This document shows, piece after piece, positions 25,501 to 31,424 of a stretch of 35,568 nt of DNA. Origin of the DNA: Hyphomicrobiales bacterium (lineage in GTDB: Bacteria; Pseudomonadota; Alphaproteobacteria; Rhizobiales; Xanthobacteraceae). How positions within the stretch are numbered: the stretch's first letter is position 1; each line of letters begins with the position of its first letter. Below the pieces are notes generated by a model that saw only the letters and a program-made list of their open reading frames with translations, was not told the DNA's origin and ran no database searches. The DNA lies in assembly GCA_021732625.1 (NCBI GenBank), contig JAKFUP010000092.1, forward strand, positions 7,420 to 42,987. Direction: 5' to 3'. The position numbers were made by a program, and so were the translations under genes.

Positions 25501-26099
25501 ATGACGCGGCCGTGCAGCATGCCCGGCACGCGCATGTCGTGGACATACACCAGTTCGCCGGTTGCTTTCGCAGGCAGGTCGATGCGCGGCTGCGACTGTC
25601 CGACGATGCGATAGCTGTCGACGGTTTTCACCGTCACGTCGTCGGCGAGTTCGAGCCGGATGATGTCGCCCGCGATCAACTCGCCATAGGAAACGCTGCG
25701 ATTGTCGTTGCCGCGAATAAGGCCGTCGATAACGCTGAGCTGTTCGACCGGCAGCTCAAGCCTCGCGGCGGCGCGCGCCAGCAGGAAGTGCCTCGCCTGC
25801 GCGGCGGCTTTGCGCAACGGAATGGCTGTGATCTGGATGGTTTCGCTGGCGATGGTCGCGCCCTGATTGGGCGTGCGCGAGGTATCGCCGAGCACGATTG
25901 TCACGCGCGCGAAGCCAACGTCGAGTTCTTCAGCGACGATCTGGGTCAGCGCAGTGCCGATACCGGTGCCGAGATCGACATGGCCGTTGAACGCATCGAT
26001 TGCGCCGTCTTCGCGAATCTCGATGAAGGTTTCATCGCCGCCGGCAGCCGGGCGCACGATCCGCAGCGATCCTTTCCTGTCGCGAGAATGTCCGCTCAT
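22587..26099 (-). CDS. nicB: NicB-like molybdopterin dehydrogenase subunit fused to three cytochrome c motifs
   Basis: The product is 1170 aa. Residues 1-720 are the xanthine-dehydrogenase-family molybdenum subunit (GHVDLGTGIGTALTQIVAEELD; EAAGCYGRNCADD; the active-site GVGESASVP with Glu681). A membrane helix at about 742-764 follows. The C-terminal 400 residues hold three haem c motifs: CAVCH 795-799, CGACH 941-945 and CAVCH 1072-1076. Size and order match Pseudomonas nicotinate dehydrogenase NicB, which hydroxylates nicotinate at C6 and passes electrons through its haems to the respiratory chain. There is no N-terminal signal. The ATG overlaps the nicA stop by 4 nt. The reductase gene across the divergent promoter supports a nicotinate-type substrate; isoquinoline- or aldehyde-type activity is the alternative. 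Confidence 0.82.
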   Translation of the reverse strand: MSGHSRDRKGSLRIVRPAAGGDETFIEIREDGAIDAFNGHVDLGTGIGTALTQIVAEELDVGFARVTIVLGDTSRTPNQGATIASETIQITAIPLRKAAAQARHFLLARAAARLELPVEQLSVIDGLIRGNDNRSVSYGELIAGDIIRLELADDVTVKTVDSYRIVGQSQPRIDLPAKATGELVYVHDMRVPGMLHGRVIRPPYAGVDAGDFIGNSLIAVDESSIAHIPGIVAVVTIGDFVGVVAGREENAVKAAEQLKVSWKPTPPIPDLKDIETALRANPSTPRVLLNKGNVDAAIAGAAKPIKRTYIWPYHMHASIGPSCALADVQSNGVRVWSGTQNPHILRVDLSFLLGLPEEQIDLIRMEAAGCYGRNCADDVTADAVLLSRAVGRPVRVQLTREQEHAWEPKGSAQLMDVNGGLDADGGVAAYDFQTRYPSNGAPTLALILTGIISPVPQISEMGDRTAIPPYDYDNMRIVAHDMPPIVRAAWLRGVSALPNTFAHESYIDELAREAKVDPIEYRLRYLRDPRAVDLVKAVAERGNWTPRPEWKPPENENDIVRGRGFAYALYVHSKFPGYGAAWSAWIADVAVNKATGDVAVTRVVAGQDSGLMINPDGVRHQIHGNVIQSVSRTLKEEVTFDSTGVTSREWGGYPIITFPEIPSIDVLMLPRNDQPPLGVGESASVPSAAAIANAIFDATGVRFRELPFTPERIKAGLQQAGVATPSLAPPEPARVATLTRSWLPSVATVGVAACAAMAMVWPWRAAIPPIATPDPSTYSATTIARGAQLAALGDCAVCHTGPSGIVNAGGRALETPFGIVYATNITPDRDTGIGAWSYPAFERAMRHGIHRDGKHLYPAFPYNHFTKTSDADLQALYAYLMVQTTVRAESPETKLAFPFNLRPLMAGWNAMFLTSGAMVSDPAQSAEWNRGAYLVESLGHCGACHSPRNALGAEQTGKAHLAGGVAEGWEAPPLTALSQAPIPWSENELYNYLRTGTSRYHGVAAGPMGPVVQQLANVPDSDIRAMATYLASMNDGVNSASEHALATRLETLTLDRSTTRGIAGERIFDGACAVCHAVGGPELFGARPSLALNTNVHSATPDNLIQVILHGIDKPVTSDLGYMPAFKGSLNDRQVADLIAYTRRQFAPDRPAWGDVEAAVARLRKAQVQH

Positions 26100-26572
26100 G
26101 GCGCAACCCGCTCAGGCGACGCCGCGCGCATCACCGCGCGGATGATTTCGACATGCGCGCCGCAGCGGCAGAGGTTGTAGCGTAGCGCTTCGAGAATTTC
26201 GGTTTCGTTCGGATGTGCGTTGCGCATCAACAGCGCCTTCGCGGTCATGATCATGCCGTTGAGGCAATAGCCGCACTGCGCAGCTTGCTCCTCGATGAAA
26301 GCGTGCTGCACCGGGTCGGTGCGTTCGCGCGAACCGAGGCCTTCCAGCGTGACGATCTCGCGTCCGGTGCATCCGCCCACCGGAATCACGCAGGAGCGCG
26401 CGGCAACTCCGTCCATGATGACAGTGCATGCGCCGCACTCGCCAAGACCGCAGCCAAACTTCGGGCTGTTCAGTTCGAGGTCGTTGCGCAGCACGTAGAT
26501 CAGCGGCGTATCAGACGCCGCGCTGATGTCGTGGCTCTTGCCGTTGACGGTGAGGCGCAATGTCGCGGTCAT
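26096..26572 (-). CDS. nicA: NicA-like [2Fe-2S] subunit of the molybdenum hydroxylase
   Basis: The product is 158 aa from ATG 26572, against about 157 for Pseudomonas NicA. The plant-type [2Fe-2S] site has Cys41, 46, 49 and 61 (GCGLGECGACTV...RSC). The second site has Cys100, 103, 135 and 137 (QCGYCLNGMI...NLCRCG). No FAD subunit gene is nearby, as expected when electrons leave through NicB haems. The track upstream of 26572 runs into the dispersed repeat and is not coding. It is the first gene of the leftward nicA-nicB unit, preceded by an operator-bearing promoter region (26717-26744). Confidence 0.88.
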   Translation of the reverse strand: MTATLRLTVNGKSHDISAASDTPLIYVLRNDLELNSPKFGCGLGECGACTVIMDGVAARSCVIPVGGCTGREIVTLEGLGSRERTDPVQHAFIEEQAAQCGYCLNGMIMTAKALLMRNAHPNETEILEALRYNLCRCGAHVEIIRAVMRAASPERVAP

Positions 26573-26597
26573 GAGAGGCAAAATCCTCACTGCTTCC

Positions 26598-26684
26598 GTC
26601 ATGGCCGGGCTTGTCCCGGCCATCCACGTCTTTCGTGCGGAACAGTTTTAAGTCGTGGATGCCCGGCACAAGGCCGGGCATGAC
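26598..26684 (-). repeat. Composite palindrome, copy 2 (right of nicA)
   Basis: This is an 87-bp element, reverse-oriented relative to 22479-22558, with identical 31-bp and 26-bp arms and a different central spacer. It lies inside the transcribed leader of nicA, between promoter and start codon, so the folded RNA could influence expression. Confidence 0.85.
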
Positions 26685-26716
26685 GACTGAAGTGATCCAG
26701 CGCGATACGAAGTCGA

Positions 26717-26744
26717 ACCATATCGTTTGTATACAAACGTGCAA
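26717..26744 (-). promoter_or_regulatory. Candidate nicA promoter
   Basis: On the minus strand TTGCAC (26744-26739), a 16-nt spacer and TATGGT (26722-26717) form a promoter-like pair. The spacer is filled by the perfect palindrome at 26724-26739, an arrangement expected for a repressed promoter. Confidence 0.4.
26724..26739. promoter_or_regulatory. Operator-like perfect palindrome, site 1
   Basis: CGTTTGTATACAAACG is a perfect 16-bp palindrome inside the presumed nicA promoter. A TTGTATACAA-type core is typical of dimeric GntR-family and some MarR-family regulators. A closely related copy is at 26895-26910 in the opposing promoter. Confidence 0.7.
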
Positions 26745-26865
26745 CAATGCCGTTGCGGCATCCACGATGCCAGAACGGCATTTCGTTGCAGCCCAAAATC
26801 TACGCGACACCGCTGGGCAAATGCAGGAATATGCGGCAACGCCGCGAAACCAAGCGTGCGGCCGC

Positions 26866-26894
26866 TTGACAGTCAAAAAGGCCCGGCGCAAGAT
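26866..26894 (+). promoter_or_regulatory. Candidate promoter of the reductase operon
   Basis: A consensus TTGACA (26866-26871) is followed after 17 nt by CAAGAT (26889-26894), a weak -10. The operator-like site 2 begins at the next base, covering the expected transcription start. The ATG of the reductase is at 26946. Confidence 0.5.
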
Positions 26895-26910
26895 CGTTTG
26901 TATACGAATG
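26895..26910. promoter_or_regulatory. Operator-like palindrome, site 2
   Basis: CGTTTGTATACGAATG shares its first eleven bases with site 1 (26724-26739) and is palindromic at six of eight base pairs. Its position just after the -10 of the rightward promoter fits repression of the reductase operon. Confidence 0.65.
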
Positions 26911-26945
26911 AACTCGCCGGATCTGCGGCGAAGCTGGATCGGTTC

Positions 26946-28424
26946 ATGCCGAACGACGCGCCATTTGGAATTGAAGCGGCGGTCTCCGACAAGATCCGCT
27001 GCGATGCCTGTCCGGTGATGTGCTTCATCAAACCGGGCGCGACTGGCGCCTGCGACCGCTACGCCAACGATAACGGCGAGCTGGTCCGGGTCGATCCGCA
27101 CGTTGTGCTGGAGCGCACCGTGTCGCATGGCGGCAAGATCGTTCCGTTCCAGATGAGCGCCGAGTGGGATGGCAGCATCGTCCACGACAACAAGATGTTC
27201 GTCACCGCGATCGGCGCCGGCACCACCTATCCCGATTACAAGCCTGCACCCTTCATCGTGTCCTCGAAGATCGACGGTGTCGATATGGTCACCGTCGTGA
27301 CCGAAGGCATCTTCAGCTATTGCGGCGTGAAAGTGAAGATCGACACGGATCGCTATCTTGGCCCTGAAACCGCGACCGTGCGCGCGCAGGGCGAAGCGGT
27401 GGGTCATGTCACCACTGGCGAATACGGCTCGCAGATGCTGTCGCTCGGCGGCGTACATCACTTGACCGGCGGCTCGAAGAAAGAAGGCCGCGTCACCTGC
27501 GACACGCTGATGGACCTGTGCAACGGCAAGCCGATCGAACTCACCGTCGATGGCGGCGTGAATGTTGTGGTTCAGGCCGGCAAGGCGCCGATCGTGAACG
27601 GCGCGCTCGAAGAGCGAATGCGGGTGGGCTGCGGCTCGGCGACGATCGGCATGTTCGCCAAGCAATGGCACGGCAAGGTCGATGAGGTGGTCGTTGTCGA
27701 TGACCACATCACCGGGGTGCTGTCGGAGCATCAGGCCGGCAAGCTGCTGGATATTCCCGACACCGGCATCAAGATGAAGGGTCGACGCTCGACGCCCGGA
27801 CGTTATTTTCAGGTCGCCGAACCCGGCACTGGCTGGGGCGGTACCAACATCTCCAATCCGCTCGCCATTCTCGGCCCGTTTGACAAGAAGGAAGCCAAGC
27901 CCGGCACGCGGATGCTGATGGTCTCGACCACCGGCGAGCACGCGGCGTACTTCGAACTAAACGAAGCCTTGCAGCCGATCGAAAAGCCGTTGCCTGCTGA
28001 CTTGCAGCTATCGGTCGAACGCATTCAGGAAAACTGCGAACCGGCGCTGTGCACGGTGCTGTTCATGATGGGCGCGGGCGGTTCGTTGCGTGCGGGCGTG
28101 ACCGATAATCCGGTGCGGCTGACCCATTCGGTGAAGGACGCACTGACCTCGGTGACGTGCGGTGGCGCGCCGGTTTATGTCTGGCCGGGCGGCGGCATCA
28201 CGGTGATGGTCGATGTGACGCGGGTGCCGCAGGGCGCATTCGGTTACGTCCCGACGCCGGCGCTGGTCGCGCCGATCGAATTCACCATGAAGCTCGACGA
28301 TTATGCGGCGCTCGGCGGGCATATGGATCATGTGCGTCCGCTGGAAAGCCTTGGGCAGGGCACGCAGGTGTTGCGGCAGACCGAAAGTCCGCCGGTCGCG
28401 GCGACGCCGGAGCAACGGCGATGA
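26946..28424 (+). CDS. 6-hydroxynicotinate-reductase-like iron-sulfur protein
   Basis: The product is 492 aa from ATG 26946; the open frame further upstream crosses the promoter and operator. The N-terminus has a four-cysteine motif Cys19-x2-Cys22-x3-Cys26-x9-Cys36 (KIRCDACPVMCFIKPGATGACDR) for an Fe-S cluster. I recognise the protein as the Hnr type, which in Eubacterium barkeri reduces 6-hydroxynicotinate to 1,4,5,6-tetrahydro-6-oxonicotinate and, as I recall, is an Fe-S flavoprotein. The segment GCGSATIG (228-235) resembles the SGAT-type site flavinylated by ApbE enzymes. The stop overlaps the UPF0280 start by 4 nt (ATGA). The divergent nicAB genes would supply its substrate, so a reductive nicotinate route is inferred. 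Confidence 0.75.
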   Translation: MPNDAPFGIEAAVSDKIRCDACPVMCFIKPGATGACDRYANDNGELVRVDPHVVLERTVSHGGKIVPFQMSAEWDGSIVHDNKMFVTAIGAGTTYPDYKPAPFIVSSKIDGVDMVTVVTEGIFSYCGVKVKIDTDRYLGPETATVRAQGEAVGHVTTGEYGSQMLSLGGVHHLTGGSKKEGRVTCDTLMDLCNGKPIELTVDGGVNVVVQAGKAPIVNGALEERMRVGCGSATIGMFAKQWHGKVDEVVVVDDHITGVLSEHQAGKLLDIPDTGIKMKGRRSTPGRYFQVAEPGTGWGGTNISNPLAILGPFDKKEAKPGTRMLMVSTTGEHAAYFELNEALQPIEKPLPADLQLSVERIQENCEPALCTVLFMMGAGGSLRAGVTDNPVRLTHSVKDALTSVTCGGAPVYVWPGGGITVMVDVTRVPQGAFGYVPTPALVAPIEFTMKLDDYAALGGHMDHVRPLESLGQGTQVLRQTESPPVAATPEQRR

Positions 28425-29305
28425 CGGGCAGGGCCCAGATTGCATTTCTCGCCGACGGTAAACGCCTGCATCTGCAGGACGGGCCGATCGATCTCATTGT
28501 TGAGGCGCATGGCACGCCGGATAATGTGCGTGTCGCTTACGCCAACGCGGCGGCCCGCTTCGATGGCTTGCTCGATGAGTTGTGCAGCGAGTTGCCGGCG
28601 TTGCGTCAGCAGGCAATGCCCGGTGGCACCAAGCTGCAAGGCGTGATCGCGCAGCGGATGTGCCGCGCGGTCGCGCCGTTTGCGGGCGAGACATTCATCA
28701 CGCCAATGGCAGCGGTCGCCGGGTCAGTCGCAGAGGAAATATTGGCGGCGATGACGCTTGCTGCGCCTCTCGACCGTGCCTACGTCAACAATGGCGGCGA
28801 CATCGCGCTGCATCTGGCGGCGGGACAATCGTTCACGGTTGGGCTGATCGATCGCCCGGACCGTCCGTGGATGATTGGAAAGACCGTCGTGCAATCGGCC
28901 GATATCACGCGCGGCATCGCCACCAGCGGCCGTCATGGCCGCAGCTTCTCGCTCGGCATCGCGGATGCGGTGACGGTGCTGGCAAAAACAGCGGCGCAGG
29001 CCGATGCGGCGGCGACCGCCATCGCCAATGCTGTCGATCTGCCGGGGCATCCGGCCATTGTGCGCGAGCGCGCCTGCGACATTCAGCCTGACAGCGATCT
29101 TGGCGAGCGTCTGGTCACGCGCGATGTCGGCGCGCTGTCGCATGCGGACATTATGATGGCATTGCAATCGGGCATGGAATGCGCCCGCGATCTGCTGGTC
29201 CGAGGCCTGATCGACGGCGCGTCATTGAGTTTGCAAGGCGAGACCGAAATCGTCGGACCGTTGCGTTTACCCGCTGCACTTCCGCAATTCGCTCCGGCCG
29301 CATAG
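28421..29305 (+). CDS. UPF0280 family, ApbE-superfamily protein
   Basis: The product is 294 aa from ATG 28421, coupled to the reductase by an ATGA overlap. UPF0280 proteins belong to the ApbE-like structural superfamily. ApbE-type motifs are visible: NNGGDIALHL (123-132), RGIATSGRHGRSF (about 164-176), and DAAATA (195-200), which corresponds to the metal/FAD-binding DAxxTA of ApbE. There is no signal peptide, so it should be cytoplasmic, unlike the lipoprotein ApbE. ApbE attaches FMN covalently to Thr or Ser in partner proteins. Lying directly behind an Fe-S flavoenzyme-like reductase, it may flavinylate that protein; this is inference. PGGTKLQGVIAQRM is another conserved-looking stretch. Confidence 0.72.
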   Translation: MTGRAQIAFLADGKRLHLQDGPIDLIVEAHGTPDNVRVAYANAAARFDGLLDELCSELPALRQQAMPGGTKLQGVIAQRMCRAVAPFAGETFITPMAAVAGSVAEEILAAMTLAAPLDRAYVNNGGDIALHLAAGQSFTVGLIDRPDRPWMIGKTVVQSADITRGIATSGRHGRSFSLGIADAVTVLAKTAAQADAAATAIANAVDLPGHPAIVRERACDIQPDSDLGERLVTRDVGALSHADIMMALQSGMECARDLLVRGLIDGASLSLQGETEIVGPLRLPAALPQFAPAA

Positions 29306-29313
29306 GAAAACCG

Positions 29314-29898
29314 ATGCCTGCTGTGATCCGCAAGATCGTCGTTGTTGTCGAGGAGACGCTAAGCGAGGCGGGCCGGGCCGTGTCGCCGCCGACCCGGCGT
29401 GCGGCGGCCATCGCGGTGATCGAGAATCCATTCGCCGGAAAGTATGTCGAAGATCTTTCGCCACTGATCGAGATCGGCGAGGAACTCGGCGCGCTGTTGT
29501 CGGCGAAGGCCGTAGCGGCGCTCGGCATCGAAGGTCCGAAGGCGCAAAGCTACGGCAAGGCCGCCGCCGTCGGCGAAAACGGTGAGCTGGAGCACGCCGC
29601 AGCGCTGTTGCATCCCAAGATGGGTGCGCCGGTACGGAAAGTTCTCGGCAAGGGCGCGGCGCTGATCCCATCCAGCAAGAAAAGAGGCGGTCCGGGGGTG
29701 GCGCTCGATATTCCGCTCGGTCACAAGGATGCGGCATTCGTTCGCAGCCATTTCGACGGCATGGAGGTGCGAATTAACGACGCGCCGCGCGCCAACGAGA
29801 TTATGGTCGCGGTGGCGGTGACCGACAGCGGCCGGCCTTTGCCGCGTGTCGGTGGATTGAAGCTCGACGAGATCAAGGGAGAAGACGGGCTGAGATGA
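29314..29898 (+). CDS. DUF1185 (AA_synth) family protein
   Basis: The product is 194 aa from ATG 29314, 8 nt after the UPF0280 stop, with AGGA overlapping that stop as ribosome site. The family pattern is IRKIVVVVEETLSEAGR, NPFAGKYVEDLSPLIEIGEE, GIEGPKAQSYGKAAAVGENG, ELEHAAALLHPKMGAPVR, and GGPGVALDIPLGHKDAAFVR. Structures of this family (PF06684) are known to have a chorismate-mutase-like trimeric fold, with a suggested amino-acid-metabolism role but no proven reaction. Its place after the reductase makes it a candidate for a later step, such as ring opening of the reduced lactam. That is a hypothesis from context only. Confidence 0.78.
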   Translation: MPAVIRKIVVVVEETLSEAGRAVSPPTRRAAAIAVIENPFAGKYVEDLSPLIEIGEELGALLSAKAVAALGIEGPKAQSYGKAAAVGENGELEHAAALLHPKMGAPVRKVLGKGAALIPSSKKRGGPGVALDIPLGHKDAAFVRSHFDGMEVRINDAPRANEIMVAVAVTDSGRPLPRVGGLKLDEIKGEDGLR

Positions 29899-29903
29899 AA
29901 GTT

Positions 29904-29977
29904 GTCATTGCGAGCGAAGCGAAGCAATCCAGTGCAAAGGTGGATTGCTTCGTCGCGAAAGCGCTCCTCGCAATGAC
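29904..29977. repeat. GTCATTGCGAG-type palindrome, copy 1
   Basis: The element starts GTCATTGCGAGCGAAGCGAA and ends GCTCCTCGCAATGAC, forming a long imperfect hairpin with central AATCCA...TGGATT arms. A full copy is at 35459-35537 and a half copy at 35295-35333. It separates the DUF1185 gene from the transporter genes and might act as a processing or partial termination site. Confidence 0.8.
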
Positions 29978-29987
29978 GAGCAGCAAT

Positions 29988-30003
29988 GATTCGAATACAG
30001 ACG
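29988..30003. promoter_or_regulatory. Possible third operator before the binding-protein gene
   Basis: GATTCGAATACAGACG matches the reverse complement of site 2 (26895-26910) at 13 of 16 positions, but is itself poorly palindromic. It ends 45 nt before the ATG of the solute-binding protein. It may put the transporter under the same regulator. Confidence 0.35.
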
Positions 30004-30017
30004 TTACTTGAACAGCA

Positions 30018-30042
30018 GGGAGCATTGCTCCCGTATCGGAGG
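30018..30042 (+). promoter_or_regulatory. Leader hairpin and strong ribosome site of the binding-protein gene
   Basis: GGGAGC (30018-30023) pairs with GCTCCC (30027-30032) around an ATT loop. GGAGG (30038-30042) follows, with 6 nt to the ATG at 30049. The strong site fits a highly expressed periplasmic binding protein; the hairpin could stabilise the mRNA end. Confidence 0.5.
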
Positions 30043-30048
30043 TGTTGA

Positions 30049-31269
30049 ATGAAACGCAGAGACCTTCTTATCGGTGCGAGTCTTTTTGGAGCGACTTTCG
30101 CGGCGGCTCTTGCAGGCAGCGCAACCGGCGCGCTGGCGCAGGCCGAAATCAAGATCGGCGAAATCAACAGCTACTCGGCGCTTCCCGCTTTCACCGAGCC
30201 TTACCGCAAGGGCTGGCAGCTCGCAGTTGAGGAGATCAACGCGGCCGGCGGCGTCAACGGCAAGAAGATCGTCGTCATCTCCAAGGACGACGGCGGCAAG
30301 CCGGCGGATGCGCTCACCGCTGCGAACGAACTGGTCGAAAAGGAAAAGGTGGCGATGCTCGCGGGCACGTTCCTGTCGAACATCGGCCTTGCGGTCTCGG
30401 ACTTCGCCAACCAGAAGAAGGTGTTCTTCCTGGCGGCCGAGCCTTTGACCGACGCCATTACCTGGTCGAAGGGCAACCGCTATACGTTCCGTCTGCGCCC
30501 GTCGAACTACATGCAGGCGGCGATGCTGGTGGATGAAGCCGCGAAGTTGCCCGCCAAGCGCTGGGCCACCATCGCGCCGAATTACGAGTATGGCCAGTCG
30601 GCGGTCGGCGTGTTCAAGAAGCTGCTCAGCGCCAAGCGTCCCGACATCGAATGGGTCGACGAACAATGGCCGCCGCTCGGCAAGATCGACGCCGGTCCGG
30701 TGGTGCAGGCCACCGCCGCTGCCAAGCCCGACGCGATCCTCAACGTCATGTTCGGCGCGGACCTCGTGAAGCTGGTCCGTGAAGGCAACACTCGCGGTAC
30801 GTTCAAGGATCGCAGCGTTGTGAGCTTCCTCACCGGCGAGCCGGAATATCTCGATCCGCTCAAGGACGAAACACCCGAAGGCTGGATCGTCACGGGTTAC
30901 CCCTGGAACGACATCCAGATTCCGGAGCACGACAAGTTCCTGAAGGCGTATCAGGCCAAGTATAATGACTATCCGCGTCTCGGTTCGATCGTCGGTTACC
31001 AGACCATCAAGGCGGCAGCGGCGATCCTCGCCAAGGCCGGCTCGGAAGACACCGACAAGATGATCGCTGCAGCCGAGGGCATCACGATGCCGTCGCCGTT
31101 CGGCGAGATTACGTTCCGCAAGATCGACCATCAGTCGACGCTGGGCGCGTTCGTCGGCAAGACGGCGCAGAAGGATGGTAAGGGCGTGATGACCGGAAGC
31201 GCCTATCGAAACGGCAAGGACTATCTGCCGAGCGATGCCGAAGTCTCGACGCTGCGTCCGAAGGAGTGA
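30049..31269 (+). CDS. Branched-chain-type ABC transporter solute-binding protein
   Basis: The product is 406 aa. The N-terminus MKRRDLLIGASLFGATFAAA has a twin-arginine-like start and a hydrophobic core, cleaved near ALAQ-AE (about 31). The mature part is a type I periplasmic binding protein of the LivJ/Peripla_BP_6 group: IKIGEINSYSALPAF, LAVEEINAAGGVNGKKI, YEYGQSAVGVFKKLLSAKRP, and GYQTIKAAAAILAKAGS. It captures the substrate for the permease encoded next. The gene set around it makes nicotinate or a related pyridine acid the likely ligand, though family members also bind amino acids, amides and aromatic acids. Confidence 0.88.
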   Translation: MKRRDLLIGASLFGATFAAALAGSATGALAQAEIKIGEINSYSALPAFTEPYRKGWQLAVEEINAAGGVNGKKIVVISKDDGGKPADALTAANELVEKEKVAMLAGTFLSNIGLAVSDFANQKKVFFLAAEPLTDAITWSKGNRYTFRLRPSNYMQAAMLVDEAAKLPAKRWATIAPNYEYGQSAVGVFKKLLSAKRPDIEWVDEQWPPLGKIDAGPVVQATAAAKPDAILNVMFGADLVKLVREGNTRGTFKDRSVVSFLTGEPEYLDPLKDETPEGWIVTGYPWNDIQIPEHDKFLKAYQAKYNDYPRLGSIVGYQTIKAAAAILAKAGSEDTDKMIAAAEGITMPSPFGEITFRKIDHQSTLGAFVGKTAQKDGKGVMTGSAYRNGKDYLPSDAEVSTLRPKE

Positions 31270-31286
31270 GCTGACGCCACGATGTC

Positions 31287-31395
31287 GTCCCCGCGAAAGC
31301 GGGGACCCATACACACCGAGCAAATTGTCCAGGTGGGATGTTTGCACCACGTCATCTCGAACGCAGGGATTATGGGTCCCTGCGTTCGCAGGGAC
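31287..31395. repeat. Paired-hairpin dispersed repeat
   Basis: The left hairpin is GTCCCCGC-GAAA-GCGGGGAC (31287-31306). The right hairpin is GTCCCTGCG-TT-CGCAGGGAC (31376-31395). The segment fills the gap between binding protein and permease and ends 29 nt before the permease ATG. Similar hairpins are at 35367-35382 and 35421-35452. Confidence 0.75.
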
Positions 31396-31424
31396 GACCG
31401 AAAACATTCAGGGCCAACCACCCG

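Noticed and set aside
26572-26623. Longer NicA starting in the repeat region at 26623
   Set aside because: The extra residues come from the dispersed palindrome; the ATG at 26572 gives the family length.
26511-27941. 476-codon minus-strand ORF across the divergent promoter and the reductase gene
   Set aside because: It runs through a dispersed repeat and operators and is antisense to a clear protein family.
26946-28424. Cyanuric acid hydrolase/barbiturase (AtzD type) as identity of the 492-aa protein
   Set aside because: The N-terminal four-cysteine Fe-S motif and overall sequence fit the 6-hydroxynicotinate reductase type, not the AtzD fold.
29895-29985. Small ORF beginning ATGAAAGTTGTC in the repeat after the DUF1185 gene
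   Set aside because: It overlaps the DUF1185 stop and is made of a known dispersed palindrome.
30004-31407. 467-codon minus-strand ORF opposite the binding-protein gene
   Set aside because: It is antisense to a clear periplasmic binding protein and has no domain of its own.
31338-31424. N-terminal extension of the fused permease
   Set aside because: It is encoded by the GTCCCTGCG hairpin repeat; the LivH-like sequence begins at ATG 31425.
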